Shown: positions 29,075 through 37,391, counted from the first letter of the stretch. The stretch: DNA of 64,000 bases from Chthoniobacter flavus Ellin428 (GCF_000173075.1 NZ_ABVL01000001.1:558001-622000), one strand, 5' to 3'. The notes: generated by a model not told the origin, from the sequence alone. A program made the numbers and translations.

Positions 29075-29077
29075 CGA

Positions 29078-30538
29078 ATGCTGATGATTCCAGTGAATGC
29101 TCACAACCTCTATGAATCCCGCCGCCGGTTTCTCGGGAGAGGAGCCAATGTGCTGGGCTTCGCGGCGCTGGCCTCGCTGTTGGGACGCGATCCGCACGCG
29201 CTGGCCGTCAATGGCGATCAACCGTTGGCGCCGCATTTCGCGCCAAAAGCGAAGCGGGTCATTTATATGCATATGGTCGGAGGACCTTCGCAGATGGATC
29301 TCTTCGATCCGAAACCGGAAATGGCGAAGTGGTATGCCAAAGATTTCCCGGATTCCGTAAGGAAAGGCCAGCGACTCACGACGATGACCACGAATCAGGC
29401 GCGCTTCCCGGTCGCACCGTCGAAATATCGATTCTCGGAGCACGGCCGTTGCGGGATGTCGCTGAATGCAGAATTGCTGCCGAACCTGAGCCAGTGCGCC
29501 GACGATCTGTGTCTGATTCGCTCGATGAATACAGAGTCGATCAATCACGAACCGGCCATTACCTTCATGCAAACGGGCAATCCGGTGACCGGTCGGCCGT
29601 GTCTGGGTGCATGGGCAAGCTACGGTCTCGGTTCTCTCAATCAGAACCTTCCCACGTTTGTCGTCCTCGTCGCTGAGCCCAGCTTCCGCGACCAATTCCA
29701 GGCAATTTCGGCGAAGCTTTGGTCGGCGGGTTACCTCCCGGGCGAACATGCCGGCGTTGCTTTCCGCAGCAAAGGTGACCCTATCCTTTACATCAACAAT
29801 CCAGCGGGTGTGCCCGCCGAAGTCCGCCGGCAAATGATCGATGGGGTCAATGCGCTCAACCAACTCAATTACGAAGCGGTGGGCGACCCTGAGACACATA
29901 CGCGCATCGCGCAGTACGAGATGGCTTATCGGATGCAAGCCAGCGTGCCGGAACTCACTGATCTCTCCAGTGAATCAGCCGCGACGCTTGCTTTGTATGG
30001 CAACGAGGTGAAGAAGGCTGGCACGTTTGCCAACTCCGCTCTCCTGGCGCGCCGTCTGGTCGAACGTGGCGTGCGCTTCGTGCAGATCTATCACAACAAC
30101 TGGGACCATCATTTCAACATCGCCGGGCGGCTGCCGACCCAATGCCAGGACATAGATCGCCCATGCTACGGGCTTATTCAGGATCTCAAACTACGCGGCC
30201 TGCTCGATGACACGCTGATCATTTGGGGTGGAGAATTCGGGCGCACCGTCTATTCCCAAGGTCACCTGACCTCCGCAAACTATGGCCGCGATCATCACCC
30301 GCGCTGTTTCAGCATGTGGATGGCCGGTGGCGGTACAAAGGGCGGCACTGTCTATGGCGAGACCGACGATTTCTCCTATAACATCGCCCGCGATCCGGTC
30401 TCGGTGCACGACCTGCACGCCACGATTCTGCAGCTCCTCGGCTTCGATCATCGGCGTCTGACTTACCGCTATCAAGGCCTAGACGGCCGGCTTACGGGAG
30501 TCGAAGAGGCGAATGTGGTGAAAGGATTGCTGGGCTAA
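29078..30538 (+). CDS. DUF1501 (sulfatase-like) protein, copy 2
   Basis: The 486-residue product is closely similar to copy 1 over its full length, with the Tat-like RRRFLGRGANVLGFAALASL, QMDLFDPKPEMAKWY and IIWGGEFGRT. It starts 3 bases after the PSD1 gene. Its stop codon overlaps by 4 bases the stop of the convergent GH88-like gene. ATG 29084 is an alternative start two codons later. Confidence 0.9.
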   Translation: MLMIPVNAHNLYESRRRFLGRGANVLGFAALASLLGRDPHALAVNGDQPLAPHFAPKAKRVIYMHMVGGPSQMDLFDPKPEMAKWYAKDFPDSVRKGQRLTTMTTNQARFPVAPSKYRFSEHGRCGMSLNAELLPNLSQCADDLCLIRSMNTESINHEPAITFMQTGNPVTGRPCLGAWASYGLGSLNQNLPTFVVLVAEPSFRDQFQAISAKLWSAGYLPGEHAGVAFRSKGDPILYINNPAGVPAEVRRQMIDGVNALNQLNYEAVGDPETHTRIAQYEMAYRMQASVPELTDLSSESAATLALYGNEVKKAGTFANSALLARRLVERGVRFVQIYHNNWDHHFNIAGRLPTQCQDIDRPCYGLIQDLKLRGLLDDTLIIWGGEFGRTVYSQGHLTSANYGRDHHPRCFSMWMAGGGTKGGTVYGETDDFSYNIARDPVSVHDLHATILQLLGFDHRRLTYRYQGLDGRLTGVEEANVVKGLLG

Positions 30539-31914
30539 AGTCCGCAGAAAGAAAGATACGGCTTTTCCTCGTAGACGCGCTGGAGATAGAGGGCGAGTTC
30601 GCGGGCGTGGTAGTCGCCGTTGGCGGTGGATTCGCCGCAGGGGATTTTGCTGTTCGCCGGCACGTGGTCCCAACCATTGGGACGATGCAGGAGCGCGTGA
30701 AGGAGCAGGCCCTGGTGCTTCGGGTCCGTGCTGAGATACGGATCATCGAAGATGGTGTCCGTGATCGTCAGGCCGGCCTGCCAATAGTGTTCGGCTTCGG
30801 CGACCTGGCCGCGCTTGGTGAGCAGATTGCCGAGCCGCAGAAGACCCTGCGCGGCGATCGCGGCAGCCGAGCTATCAACGGGTTCGTGCGGATTGAACGG
30901 CTCCGCCGGCCGGTCGAGGTAATTGCCGAGCTGGCGCAGACCAGGCGCACCGGTGTCCCAATAGGGAACCCCGTTCACGGGCGTTTGCTCGATGTAATAA
31001 TCGGAGGTCGAACGTGCTGCATTGAGAAGAACGGCTTCGATGGCATCCCGGCCGCCGAGTTTATCGAGCCCGGTGCCGTCGAGCGTAGCGACGTATTCGA
31101 GTTGTTCGGCGAAGCCGAGCATGGCGGAGGCGAGTCCGCGCGTCCACGTGGTGAAAGGGGAGTAGCCTTGCTGCGTGCCGGGGCCGCGATAGGCGCCGTC
31201 GGCTACGTTGAAAACGCTCTCCTGCGCGATGCGGCCGCGCACGTCGTAGGCGTCGCGTCCAGAGCCGTAATAGACGCTCCATTTCGCCGTGGTGCGGGCG
31301 TGTTCGATGAGGCGGCGCAGAAGCGAAATGCGCTCATCGTGTTCGCTGGCCAGCGAGTGTCCGAGCTTGTGGGCCAGCGCCAGCGAGCGCAGTGAACGGA
31401 TCGTTTCGATCTGCAACGAGTGCGGCCCGTGCGCCGCGTGGATGAAGCCTTCGCCATTGGAAACGAAGGTCCAGCGAGCGGCCTGCACCGCGCCGGAACA
31501 CTTGAGGGCGAGCTCGAGGAAACCGCGCTCGGCATCGTCCTCCGCCAGTCGGCTTTCATTCATGAGCCGCCAGAGATTGCCATAGGTGCTCACGATATTG
31601 CTGCCGTGATCGTGCGCGCCGGTGCGGGTGACAAAGTGCGTCATGCGCTGCTTCGTCCGCTCGGCGCCGAGGAGGAGAAACGACTCGTCCCAAAACGCAT
31701 CGTACTGCAACAGCGCCGAACCGTAGATAAAGCCGGGCACCGCATCCGCGTTGTTGTGCCCGGTGTATTTGCCCTGCACGGTGAAAACGGGTGGCGCGCT
31801 GCCGGCCGTCTCAGCGAGATCGATGGCGAGAACTTTCGGCGCGGAGACTTCCCACAACCGCTCGATCTTTTTCCGCAGGTCCGCGGGTTTGAGGGCGAGG
31901 TTGATGGTGATCAT
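30535..31914 (-). CDS. GH88-like unsaturated glucuronyl hydrolase
   Basis: The 459-residue product matches the glycoside hydrolase family 88 pattern: an HDHGSN segment, TQQGYSPFTTWTRGLASAML, VPYWDTGAP followed by VDSSAAAIAAQGLLRLGNLL, and a C-terminal GDYHARELALYLQRV. Enzymes of this (alpha/alpha)6-barrel family remove the unsaturated uronic acid left by polysaccharide lyases. No signal peptide is visible, so the enzyme probably acts on imported oligosaccharides in the cytosol. It lies beside the PSD1-DUF1501 module, in keeping with a polysaccharide-use role for the area (inference). Confidence 0.8.
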   Translation of the reverse strand: MITINLALKPADLRKKIERLWEVSAPKVLAIDLAETAGSAPPVFTVQGKYTGHNNADAVPGFIYGSALLQYDAFWDESFLLLGAERTKQRMTHFVTRTGAHDHGSNIVSTYGNLWRLMNESRLAEDDAERGFLELALKCSGAVQAARWTFVSNGEGFIHAAHGPHSLQIETIRSLRSLALAHKLGHSLASEHDERISLLRRLIEHARTTAKWSVYYGSGRDAYDVRGRIAQESVFNVADGAYRGPGTQQGYSPFTTWTRGLASAMLGFAEQLEYVATLDGTGLDKLGGRDAIEAVLLNAARSTSDYYIEQTPVNGVPYWDTGAPGLRQLGNYLDRPAEPFNPHEPVDSSAAAIAAQGLLRLGNLLTKRGQVAEAEHYWQAGLTITDTIFDDPYLSTDPKHQGLLLHALLHRPNGWDHVPANSKIPCGESTANGDYHARELALYLQRVYEEKPYLSFCGL

Positions 31915-32109
31915 GGGGGCGAGTAGTGCAACTGCTATTCCAGACCGCTACTTTATCGCGGATGGGCGGGAGAAACAGCAAGGATACCGACGTGTTTCGT
32001 CGTCACGAGACGACCTGGCGGCGACGGGAAAAAGCGCAGGAAACCCAGCTCCATGCGTAGAGTGACGCAGGCCTGATGCAGGCACTTGGTGGAGTGTGGG
32101 CCCGGGAGC

Positions 32110-32127
32110 TTGTGAATCTTTTCACAA
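32110..32127. promoter_or_regulatory. Rex-type operator upstream of nuoD
   Basis: TTGTGAATCTTTTCACAA is a perfect inverted repeat (7-4-7) of the Rex consensus TTGTGA-N6-TCACAA. Rex is a repressor that releases DNA when NADH is high. The site is 51 bases before the nuoD ATG. Flanks GGGAGC on the left and ATTCCGCTTGCG on the right are shared almost exactly with the second site at 36856. Confidence 0.8.
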
Positions 32128-32177
32128 ATTCCGCTTGCGGCTCCCGGCAAGAGGGCCGTACCGTCCAGTATCCGCCA

Positions 32178-33440
32178 ATGGCTGTCACCACGACTGAACT
32201 CGAACATCCCGATACTCTGGCCCGCGTCCAGACCGCTCTGAAAGAAAATCAAAGCGGCGGCGCCACGGACCTGCTCGGGGAAAAGCTCATCCTCAACATG
32301 GGGCCCTCGCACCCGGCGACGCATGGCGTGCTGCGGCTCATCCTGGAGATGGACGGCGAGATCATCACCATGGCCACGCCGGATATCGGCTACCTGCATC
32401 GCGGCGACGAAAAAATCGCCGAGAACATGCACTACAACCAGTTCATCCCCTATACGGATCGACTGGATTACCTCGCGCCGATCGCGAACAACGTGGCCTA
32501 CGCACTGGCGGTGGAAAAGCTCATGGGTTGGACCTTGCCGCCGCGCGGCCAGGCCATTCGCGTGATCTGCTGCGAGCTCGCCCGCATTTCCTCGCACCTC
32601 CTCGGCGTCGGTTGCTTCGCCATGGATTGCGGTGCGATGACCGTCTTCCTCTACACTTTCACCGAGCGCGAAAAGATCTACAATCTCGTCGAGTTGCTCA
32701 CCGGAGCGCGCTTCACCACCAGCTACACCCGCGTGGGCGGCCAGACCCGCGATCTGCCGGACGGCTTCTTGGATCAGGTGAAGAAATTCCTCAGCGAACT
32801 CCCGGCGGTGATCGATGAGACCGACAACCTGCTTTCCCGCAACCGTATCTTCGTAGATCGCACCAAGGATATCGGGACGATCAGCAAGGAAGACGCGCTC
32901 AGCTTCGGCCTCAGCGGCCCGAACCTCCGTGGCTCCGGTATCGACCACGACCTGCGCAAGAAGCATCCGTATCTCGGCTATGAGCAGTATGAGTTCGACG
33001 TGCCGATCGGTTCGGTGGGCGACAGCTACGACCGCTATGTCGTGCGCATGGAAGAAATGCGCCAGTCGATTCGCATCCTGCATCAGGTGATCGACAAGCT
33101 GCCCGGTGGCCCGATCAACGTCAGTGACGCCAAGAATTTTCCGCCGCCCAAGACGGCTGTGCTCACGAAGATGGAGGAGCTCATCCACCACTTCATCGTG
33201 CACACCGAGGGTGTTGATGCGCCTCCCGGCGAAATCTACTTCGGCCACGAAAATCCGAAGGGCGAACTTGGCTTTTACATCAATTCGAAAGGCGGCGGCA
33301 CCCCGCACCGCCTGAAGATTCGCAGCCCCTCGTTCTGCAATCTCTCGATCCTCTCGAAGATCCTGCCCGGCCACATGATGAGCGACGTCGTCGCCATCCT
33401 CGGTTCGCTGGACTTCGTGATGGGCGAGTGCGACCGCTAA
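32178..33440 (+). CDS. nuoD: NADH-quinone oxidoreductase subunit D (49-kDa type)
   Basis: NuoD is the peripheral-arm subunit that forms the quinone-binding site of complex I together with NuoB. The product (420 residues) has GPSHPATHGVLRLILEMDGE, LHRGDEKIAENMHYNQFIPY and TDRLDYLAPIANN, with the C-terminal SPSFCNLSILSKILPGHMMS and the normal GECDR end. ATG 32178 was chosen; the upstream ATG 32076 would place the Rex operator inside the gene and add residues not in the family. No nuoA, nuoB or nuoC lies next to it. Confidence 0.96.
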   Translation: MAVTTTELEHPDTLARVQTALKENQSGGATDLLGEKLILNMGPSHPATHGVLRLILEMDGEIITMATPDIGYLHRGDEKIAENMHYNQFIPYTDRLDYLAPIANNVAYALAVEKLMGWTLPPRGQAIRVICCELARISSHLLGVGCFAMDCGAMTVFLYTFTEREKIYNLVELLTGARFTTSYTRVGGQTRDLPDGFLDQVKKFLSELPAVIDETDNLLSRNRIFVDRTKDIGTISKEDALSFGLSGPNLRGSGIDHDLRKKHPYLGYEQYEFDVPIGSVGDSYDRYVVRMEEMRQSIRILHQVIDKLPGGPINVSDAKNFPPPKTAVLTKMEELIHHFIVHTEGVDAPPGEIYFGHENPKGELGFYINSKGGGTPHRLKIRSPSFCNLSILSKILPGHMMSDVVAILGSLDFVMGECDR

Positions 33441-33454
33441 GTAGCCGAGAAGCA

Positions 33455-33471
33455 GATCAGAAAACCTGATC
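33455..33471 (+). other. Short hairpin after nuoD
   Basis: GATCAG (33455-33460) and CTGATC (33466-33471) form a 6-bp stem with an AAAAC loop 15 bases after the nuoD stop. There is no T-run. It may be a weak terminator between nuoD and the convergent PIN-domain gene. Confidence 0.35.
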
Positions 33472-33480
33472 CAATCACCG

Positions 33481-33897
33481 TTAGGGGATCGGAAGGCGCT
33501 GAAGAAGCTCTTGTGGGGTCACTGCTGGGACCTTACTTCTAGAAAAATCAGCGATGTTCCGTGTGACGATCAAATCGGCAGCGGACGCTGCCGCGGAGAC
33601 GGCCTGCAAAGCATCCTCGAAATCTGTGAAACTCAAGGCACGCGCGGTACGGGCGTCGGCGTCCGAGCAATCAGCCACGCAAACCCACGACAGGAGCTTG
33701 TCCAATTCAATCAACGCCTCGCTCTCCGTGCGCCCTCTTTTGAGCAGATAGTAAACCGTGGCCAGGCCGTGCCAGGCGATAAACATCGGATGGCCAATTG
33801 ACTCGCAACGCAGAATTACTGCTTCGCTGTCGACGATGAACGCCGGGCGATTAAGGAGCACATCGAGAACGATATTAGTATCAAGAAAGACTCGCAT
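33481..33897 (-). CDS. PIN-domain toxin (VapC-like)
   Basis: The 138-residue protein has the PIN ribonuclease fold: MRVFLDTNIVLDVLLNRPAF with the first acidic residue D6, the central FTDFEDALQ (D92, E94, D95) and VTRNIADF near residue 111-118. Members of this family cleave tRNA or rRNA when released from their antitoxin. It starts directly after the stop codon of the small protein upstream (no spacer), the standard toxin-antitoxin arrangement. Confidence 0.85.
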   Translation of the reverse strand: MRVFLDTNIVLDVLLNRPAFIVDSEAVILRCESIGHPMFIAWHGLATVYYLLKRGRTESEALIELDKLLSWVCVADCSDADARTARALSFTDFEDALQAVSAAASAADLIVTRNIADFSRSKVPAVTPQELLQRLPIP

Positions 33898-34158
33898 TCA
33901 CTGGGCAAGGCCGTATTTCGCCGCATAATATTCCATCCGTACGTCATTTGCGGTCTCGCCCGTTTCCAAACGCACGCTGCCCTTGGCATGACGCAACCAC
34001 TCGGTCGCTGTGGACTTGCGATGCAATGATCCCTCTTCAGCGCGGCTCACTTGCACGACAAAAGCGGAGCCACTTGTCGCAATCACGCGGAGTGTGTCAC
34101 CCTCCCGAACATCAAAGTCCAGCAGACGGTCAGCGGGGATGCGTCGAGTAAAGGTCAT
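33898..34158 (-). CDS. Probable antitoxin partner of the PIN protein
   Basis: From ATG 34158 the product is 86 residues (MTFTRRIPADRLLDFDVREG...). The N-terminal half has the alternating strand pattern of small DNA-binding antitoxins (swapped-hairpin AbrB or Phd-like); the exact family is not certain. A longer frame to 34311 adds a stretch without conserved character. It ends immediately before the PIN gene, so the two are translationally coupled. Confidence 0.7.
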   Translation of the reverse strand: MTFTRRIPADRLLDFDVREGDTLRVIATSGSAFVVQVSRAEEGSLHRKSTATEWLRHAKGSVRLETGETANDVRMEYYAAKYGLAQ

Positions 34159-34249
34159 ACAGCTACAGAATAATTCACCGAAAGCTTTGCCGCTAGGCAG
34201 AAGATTGTCGATGGAGGGATACGTTAGAAGACCAGCGAAGCAAATACCG

Positions 34250-34756
34250 TTACTTTTGTTCCTCCAGCTCTTGGCGGAGCGCGATTTCTCCCAACCAGCG
34301 TCGCACGGCATTTTCCTCGGCGGCCGTCAGTCCCTCCAGCAGCCACGCCTCGATCTTCTGCACTCGCGTGCGGCATAGCGTGAGCAGCTTTTGCCCAGCC
34401 TCGGTCACGTCGAGATGTTGAATCCGTCCGTGGATGGAATGAGGGCGGCGGGCGATGGCGCCCATTTTCTCCAGATTGGTGACGATGACGCTGACCGTCT
34501 GCGGAGTAAGCAAGGAAAGCCGGGCGACGTCCGCATTCGAAATTCCCGGATATGCGTTGAGCATGGTGAGCACGGCAAACTGTGGAGGGGTCACATCCAA
34601 GTCGGCCAGGGCGCGTTCCATGCGGAGTCGATGAATCGCGTGCGCTTGTCGCAATAGATAGCCGACGTGTCCCGCTTCCCCGCGCTTGCCTTCACCGGGG
34701 CGGGGGATGGCGGGGACGGAGGACGAAGCCGGAGGGGAAAAGCGCTTGCGCATCAT
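34250..34756 (-). CDS. MarR-family transcriptional regulator
   Basis: The product is 168 residues from ATG 34756. It has the winged-helix core of MarR proteins: LDVTPPQFAVLTMLNAYPGI, then SNADVARLSLLTPQTVSVIV (recognition helix region) and the wing HSIHGRIQHLDVTEAGQKLL. The start at 34798 is rejected because it would put the palindromic operator inside the gene. It is divergent from the AhpD-like gene and probably controls it and itself. Confidence 0.85.
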   Translation of the reverse strand: MMRKRFSPPASSSVPAIPRPGEGKRGEAGHVGYLLRQAHAIHRLRMERALADLDVTPPQFAVLTMLNAYPGISNADVARLSLLTPQTVSVIVTNLEKMGAIARRPHSIHGRIQHLDVTEAGQKLLTLCRTRVQKIEAWLLEGLTAAEENAVRRWLGEIALRQELEEQK

Positions 34757-34791
34757 ATCAGAGTTCGAATATGTTGTTCGAGTTCTGATAT
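34755..34791. promoter_or_regulatory. Palindromic operator between marR and ahpD-like genes
   Basis: ATATCAGA (34755-34762) and TCTGATAT (34784-34791) form the outer arms; TTCGA occurs just inside each arm as a direct repeat. The element lies in the 65-base divergent promoter region and touches the MarR start codon, as expected for an autoregulated MarR repressor site. Confidence 0.65.
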
Positions 34792-34821
34792 CATTCACAC
34801 ATTCACCGATTCTGACAAGCC

Positions 34822-35310
34822 ATGACCTCTTCTCACGCCCGCCTCGATTGGTCTGAATTCAGCCAGGTGGCCCCAGCTGCCAATGCTGCGCTCATGGAAG
34901 TCGGCAAAGCCATTCGCGCTTCCGGTCTCGATCGAGATCTTACCGAACTCGCCCAGCTCCGTGCCTCGCAAATCAACGGCTGCACCTTCTGCACGCAGTT
35001 TCACCTCAATCATCTCCGCCAGCTTTCCGTTTCGCAGATCAAACTCGACCTGCTGGCCGCCTGGCGCGATGCCGAGGTCTTTTCCGATCGCGAAAAAGCC
35101 GCGCTGGAGTGGACGGAGATGCTCACCGCCCTCGACCACGAAGGCGTACCCGACTCCGCCTATCAAGCCGTGTCCGCGCATTTCTCCCAGAGCGAACTGG
35201 CCTACCTGACGGCTGCCGTGGGAATGATCAATGCCTGGAACCGGATCAGCATTGCCTTCCGTTTTCCGCCTCCGCCGTCCACGCTCGAGCCCAAGACCGC
35301 GGCCCAATGA
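34822..35310 (+). CDS. Carboxymuconolactone decarboxylase/AhpD-like protein
   Basis: The 162-residue all-helical product has the CxxC-xxx-H active site of AhpD-type proteins (C54, C57, H61 in INGCTFCTQFH), which serve as alkylhydroperoxidase-type peroxide or disulfide reductants. The preceding LTELAQLRASQ is typical. Divergent control by the MarR gene suggests a response to oxidants or organic hydroperoxides (inference). Confidence 0.85.
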   Translation: MTSSHARLDWSEFSQVAPAANAALMEVGKAIRASGLDRDLTELAQLRASQINGCTFCTQFHLNHLRQLSVSQIKLDLLAAWRDAEVFSDREKAALEWTEMLTALDHEGVPDSAYQAVSAHFSQSELAYLTAAVGMINAWNRISIAFRFPPPPSTLEPKTAAQ

Positions 35311-35765
35311 GTGCCGCCTCCGACGCGGTTATTGAGATCCGCGAACTCGATCTCGAGACGGAAGCGCGCTTGTGTTTTCCCCTGATGCGGCAGCTTCGTC
35401 CGCATCTGTCATCCGAAGTGGAATTCATCGCGCGCTGGCGCCGTCAGCAAGCTGACGGATATCGCCTCCTGGGGCTCTGGGAGAATGGCCGCCTTTTGGC
35501 TCTGGCGGGTTTTCGGATCATCGAGAACCTGGTGCATGGTGCCCATCTCTACGTGGATGACCTGGTGACCTCCGAAGAGGCGAGGGGGCATGGCCATGGC
35601 GCCCGGCTGCTCCAGCGTCTCCGCGAGGAAGCTCGGATTCTTGGTTGTGAAAAGCTCCTCCTCGATACGCCGTTGTCGAACGTCCTCGCGCACCGCTTCT
35701 ATTACCGGCAAGGATTGCTCGGTACAGCCCTGCGCTTCTCCATCGTTGTGGATGAGGTGAAATGA
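35307..35765 (+). CDS. GNAT-family N-acetyltransferase
   Basis: From ATG 35307, which overlaps the preceding stop codon (ATGA), the product is 152 residues. Motif A of GNAT enzymes is clear (VDDLVTSEEARGHGHGARLL) with the acetyl-CoA-binding R-G-H-G-x-G/A pattern, followed by EEARILGCEKLLLDT and YRQGL. The acceptor is unknown. The overlap with the AhpD-like gene indicates an operon. Confidence 0.85.
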   Translation: MSAASDAVIEIRELDLETEARLCFPLMRQLRPHLSSEVEFIARWRRQQADGYRLLGLWENGRLLALAGFRIIENLVHGAHLYVDDLVTSEEARGHGHGARLLQRLREEARILGCEKLLLDTPLSNVLAHRFYYRQGLLGTALRFSIVVDEVK

Positions 35766-35997
35766 GGTCGGATTGAAAACCTCGGATGGCCCGTCCTGAG
35801 GATGCCGATCTAAAATCGGCTGGGGGACGCTTTCCCGTAGAACCCGCAATGCGAAAATGTTGACTCGAAGGCTCCCTCGGACTTTTCTGCAGAAGAGTTC
35901 ACGCTGGAGGCCACTACGTATATTTTCCGCTGTTTTAAACCCGGGGCATACGTATTGCTCCCTCCACAGGGTAGTCTATGCGCGCTTTTCACGGTCT
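35766..35997. other. Spacer with a GCCGAT/ATCGGC hairpin
   Basis: No gene is seen. GCCGAT (35804-35809) and ATCGGC (35815-35820) form a 6-bp stem with a CTAAA loop, 39 bases after the GNAT stop. It may end that transcript. The rest appears to be leader for the coiled-coil gene. Confidence 0.4.
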
Positions 35998-36633
35998 ATG
36001 AATGAAGGGATTCATCAGCCTCAGACGCCGGACGGGTCAACGACTCCGGCGGAGGCGCCCGCGTCGCGGCAATTGGTGAATCCCAATCTCAGCGGTTCGT
36101 TGATCGCGGACCACGAGGCGCTGAAGAACGATTTGCTACAGGCGCAGGATCTGGCGGCGGATTTTCAGCGGCAGCTCGCGGGCAAATCGAACGAGTACGC
36201 CCAGCTCAAACAGATTCTCGAGAAGACCACGCAGGATTTGGAGCATTTGCAGGCCGGTATCGTGGAACTCCGTGCGGAGCGGCACCGACTGGCCAACGAG
36301 GCCATGCGCGCGGTTGCCTTTGAGATCAAGCTCGCGAAGGTCACTGGTGAACGTGATCACCTGCGGATCGATCTGGAGATCGTTCGGCAGGCCATGGCCA
36401 GGAAGATGGAAGAAATGACCACCCAGTTGCGGCAGCGCGACCGGCGGATTGCCGAACTGGTGATCGAGACGGTGAGTTTGCGGAACGCCAGGCCGGATGG
36501 GGAGAGCGCCGTTCCTCCCGGGCCGGAAGTGCCTCTGAATCAGCCACCAGCGATGAGTGCGGAGGCACCGGATGTCGAAATCGTCCGCGCTCCGCCCGCG
36601 GACAAACCACGCAAATTGCCATCCGTGGGATAA
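35998..36633 (+). CDS. Coiled-coil hypothetical protein
   Basis: The 211-residue product has a Pro/Thr-rich start (MNEGIHQPQTPDGSTTP), a long heptad-patterned coiled coil between residues about 40 and 160 (LKQILEKTTQDLEHLQAGIV and onward) and a Pro/Ala-rich end. No signal peptide or membrane span. The function is not known. ATG 35998 was preferred to the 35857 start, whose extra residues lack the composition of the rest. Confidence 0.7.
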   Translation: MNEGIHQPQTPDGSTTPAEAPASRQLVNPNLSGSLIADHEALKNDLLQAQDLAADFQRQLAGKSNEYAQLKQILEKTTQDLEHLQAGIVELRAERHRLANEAMRAVAFEIKLAKVTGERDHLRIDLEIVRQAMARKMEEMTTQLRQRDRRIAELVIETVSLRNARPDGESAVPPGPEVPLNQPPAMSAEAPDVEIVRAPPADKPRKLPSVG

Positions 36634-36855
36634 AAACGCGGCCCACTCCTCGCCGAAGCGTGAAGTGGGCCGCCCACTTTGTGCGGCCATGTTATCCCCC
36701 GATCGCATGGCTGCAAATATTGGTGAGTCTAAGTGGTGCCTTGATTGGCGACCGCAGCATGGGGGTGCCGTGTGGCCAATGAGTGACGGGAACGCGACAA
36801 CTGGGTGAAATAATCGCCTGCGCCCCCGTTGCAATTGGCTGGCGGAAATCGGAGC

Positions 36856-36873
36856 TTGTGAAAAGTTTCACAA
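36856..36873. promoter_or_regulatory. Rex-type operator upstream of the lipoprotein-nuoEF operon
   Basis: TTGTGAAAAGTTTCACAA is a perfect 7-4-7 inverted repeat matching the Rex consensus. It lies 56 bases before the lipoprotein start. Shared flanks (GGAGC left, ATTCGGCTTGCG right) align with the nuoD site, while the 4-base spacer differs, so the conservation is centred on the operator and its promoter. Confidence 0.8.
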
Positions 36874-36928
36874 ATTCGGCTTGCGAGTCTGCGGCCACGT
36901 TCGCACACTGCAGTCCAACGTGCGTTCC

Positions 36929-37384
36929 ATGCCCGCCATTGCGCTATCCCTTTCTCTCGTCATCGGCCTCTCGGCCTGTGGCCCCCGCTTGGCGGATCGC
37001 AATATCGACGCCGTGAACAAGCTCTACGAGCAGGCGGAAAAGAGTGGCAAGGCGCTTTCCATCAAGGAAGTCGAAGCCATTCTCGGGCAGCCGAACCGCG
37101 TTGAATCCTTTCCCATCGAGATGCAGACCACGAAGGATCTGCCCGGGGTGCGTTATTACTACAAGCAGGATGGTCACACCATCGAGCTGCACTTCGTGGA
37201 CAATAAGCTCATCCGCCGGGTCGACCACTTCGGCGAAACGCCTGCGCCCGAAGATAGCGAGCTTCACATGATTCCGCGCCGTCCGCCGTCGCCGGAAATG
37301 ACCACCCCGCTGCCCAACACCAGCGAGCCGAAAGCGACCGCGCCCACCACGCCCGCGCCTGCTCAGCCGCGCCAGCCCAACTGA
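36929..37384 (+). CDS. Lipoprotein leading the nuoEF operon
   Basis: From ATG 36929 the 151-residue product starts with a lipoprotein signal (MPAIALSLSLVIGLSAC, lipobox LSAC) followed by a small domain (ILGQPNRVESFP ... YYYKQDGHTIELHF) that resembles the BamE/SmpA-type fold. The C-terminal third is Pro/Thr/Ala-rich linker. The longer frame from 36881 gives a less typical start. It lies 7 bases before nuoEF and downstream of the Rex-type site, so it should be expressed with complex I. A link to complex I assembly is only inferred from position. Confidence 0.75.
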   Translation: MPAIALSLSLVIGLSACGPRLADRNIDAVNKLYEQAEKSGKALSIKEVEAILGQPNRVESFPIEMQTTKDLPGVRYYYKQDGHTIELHFVDNKLIRRVDHFGETPAPEDSELHMIPRRPPSPEMTTPLPNTSEPKATAPTTPAPAQPRQPN

Positions 37385-37391
37385 TTTTCTA

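Larger units (their letters stand above)
21201..30538 (+). repeat. Tandem duplication of a two-gene PSD1-DUF1501 module
   Basis: The module 21201-25841 is repeated as 25925-30538, with both genes in the same order. The proteins are alike throughout and both copies end in a shared tract that runs past the stop codon (CTGGGCTAAAGTCCGCA at 25833-25849 and 30530-30546). The extra shared bases outside the coding region suggest a single duplication event rather than two independent acquisitions. The copies have since drifted at many synonymous sites. Confidence 0.85.

Noticed and set aside
32076..32177. Upstream start for nuoD at ATG 32076
   Set aside because: It would put the Rex-type operator inside the coding region and adds residues not shared with NuoD.
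34757..34798. Upstream start for the MarR gene at 34798
   Set aside because: It would place the palindromic operator within the gene and adds non-conserved residues.
36881..36928. Upstream start for the lipoprotein
   Set aside because: The 16 extra residues spoil the lipoprotein signal; MPAIALSLSLVIGLSAC from 36929 is complete.
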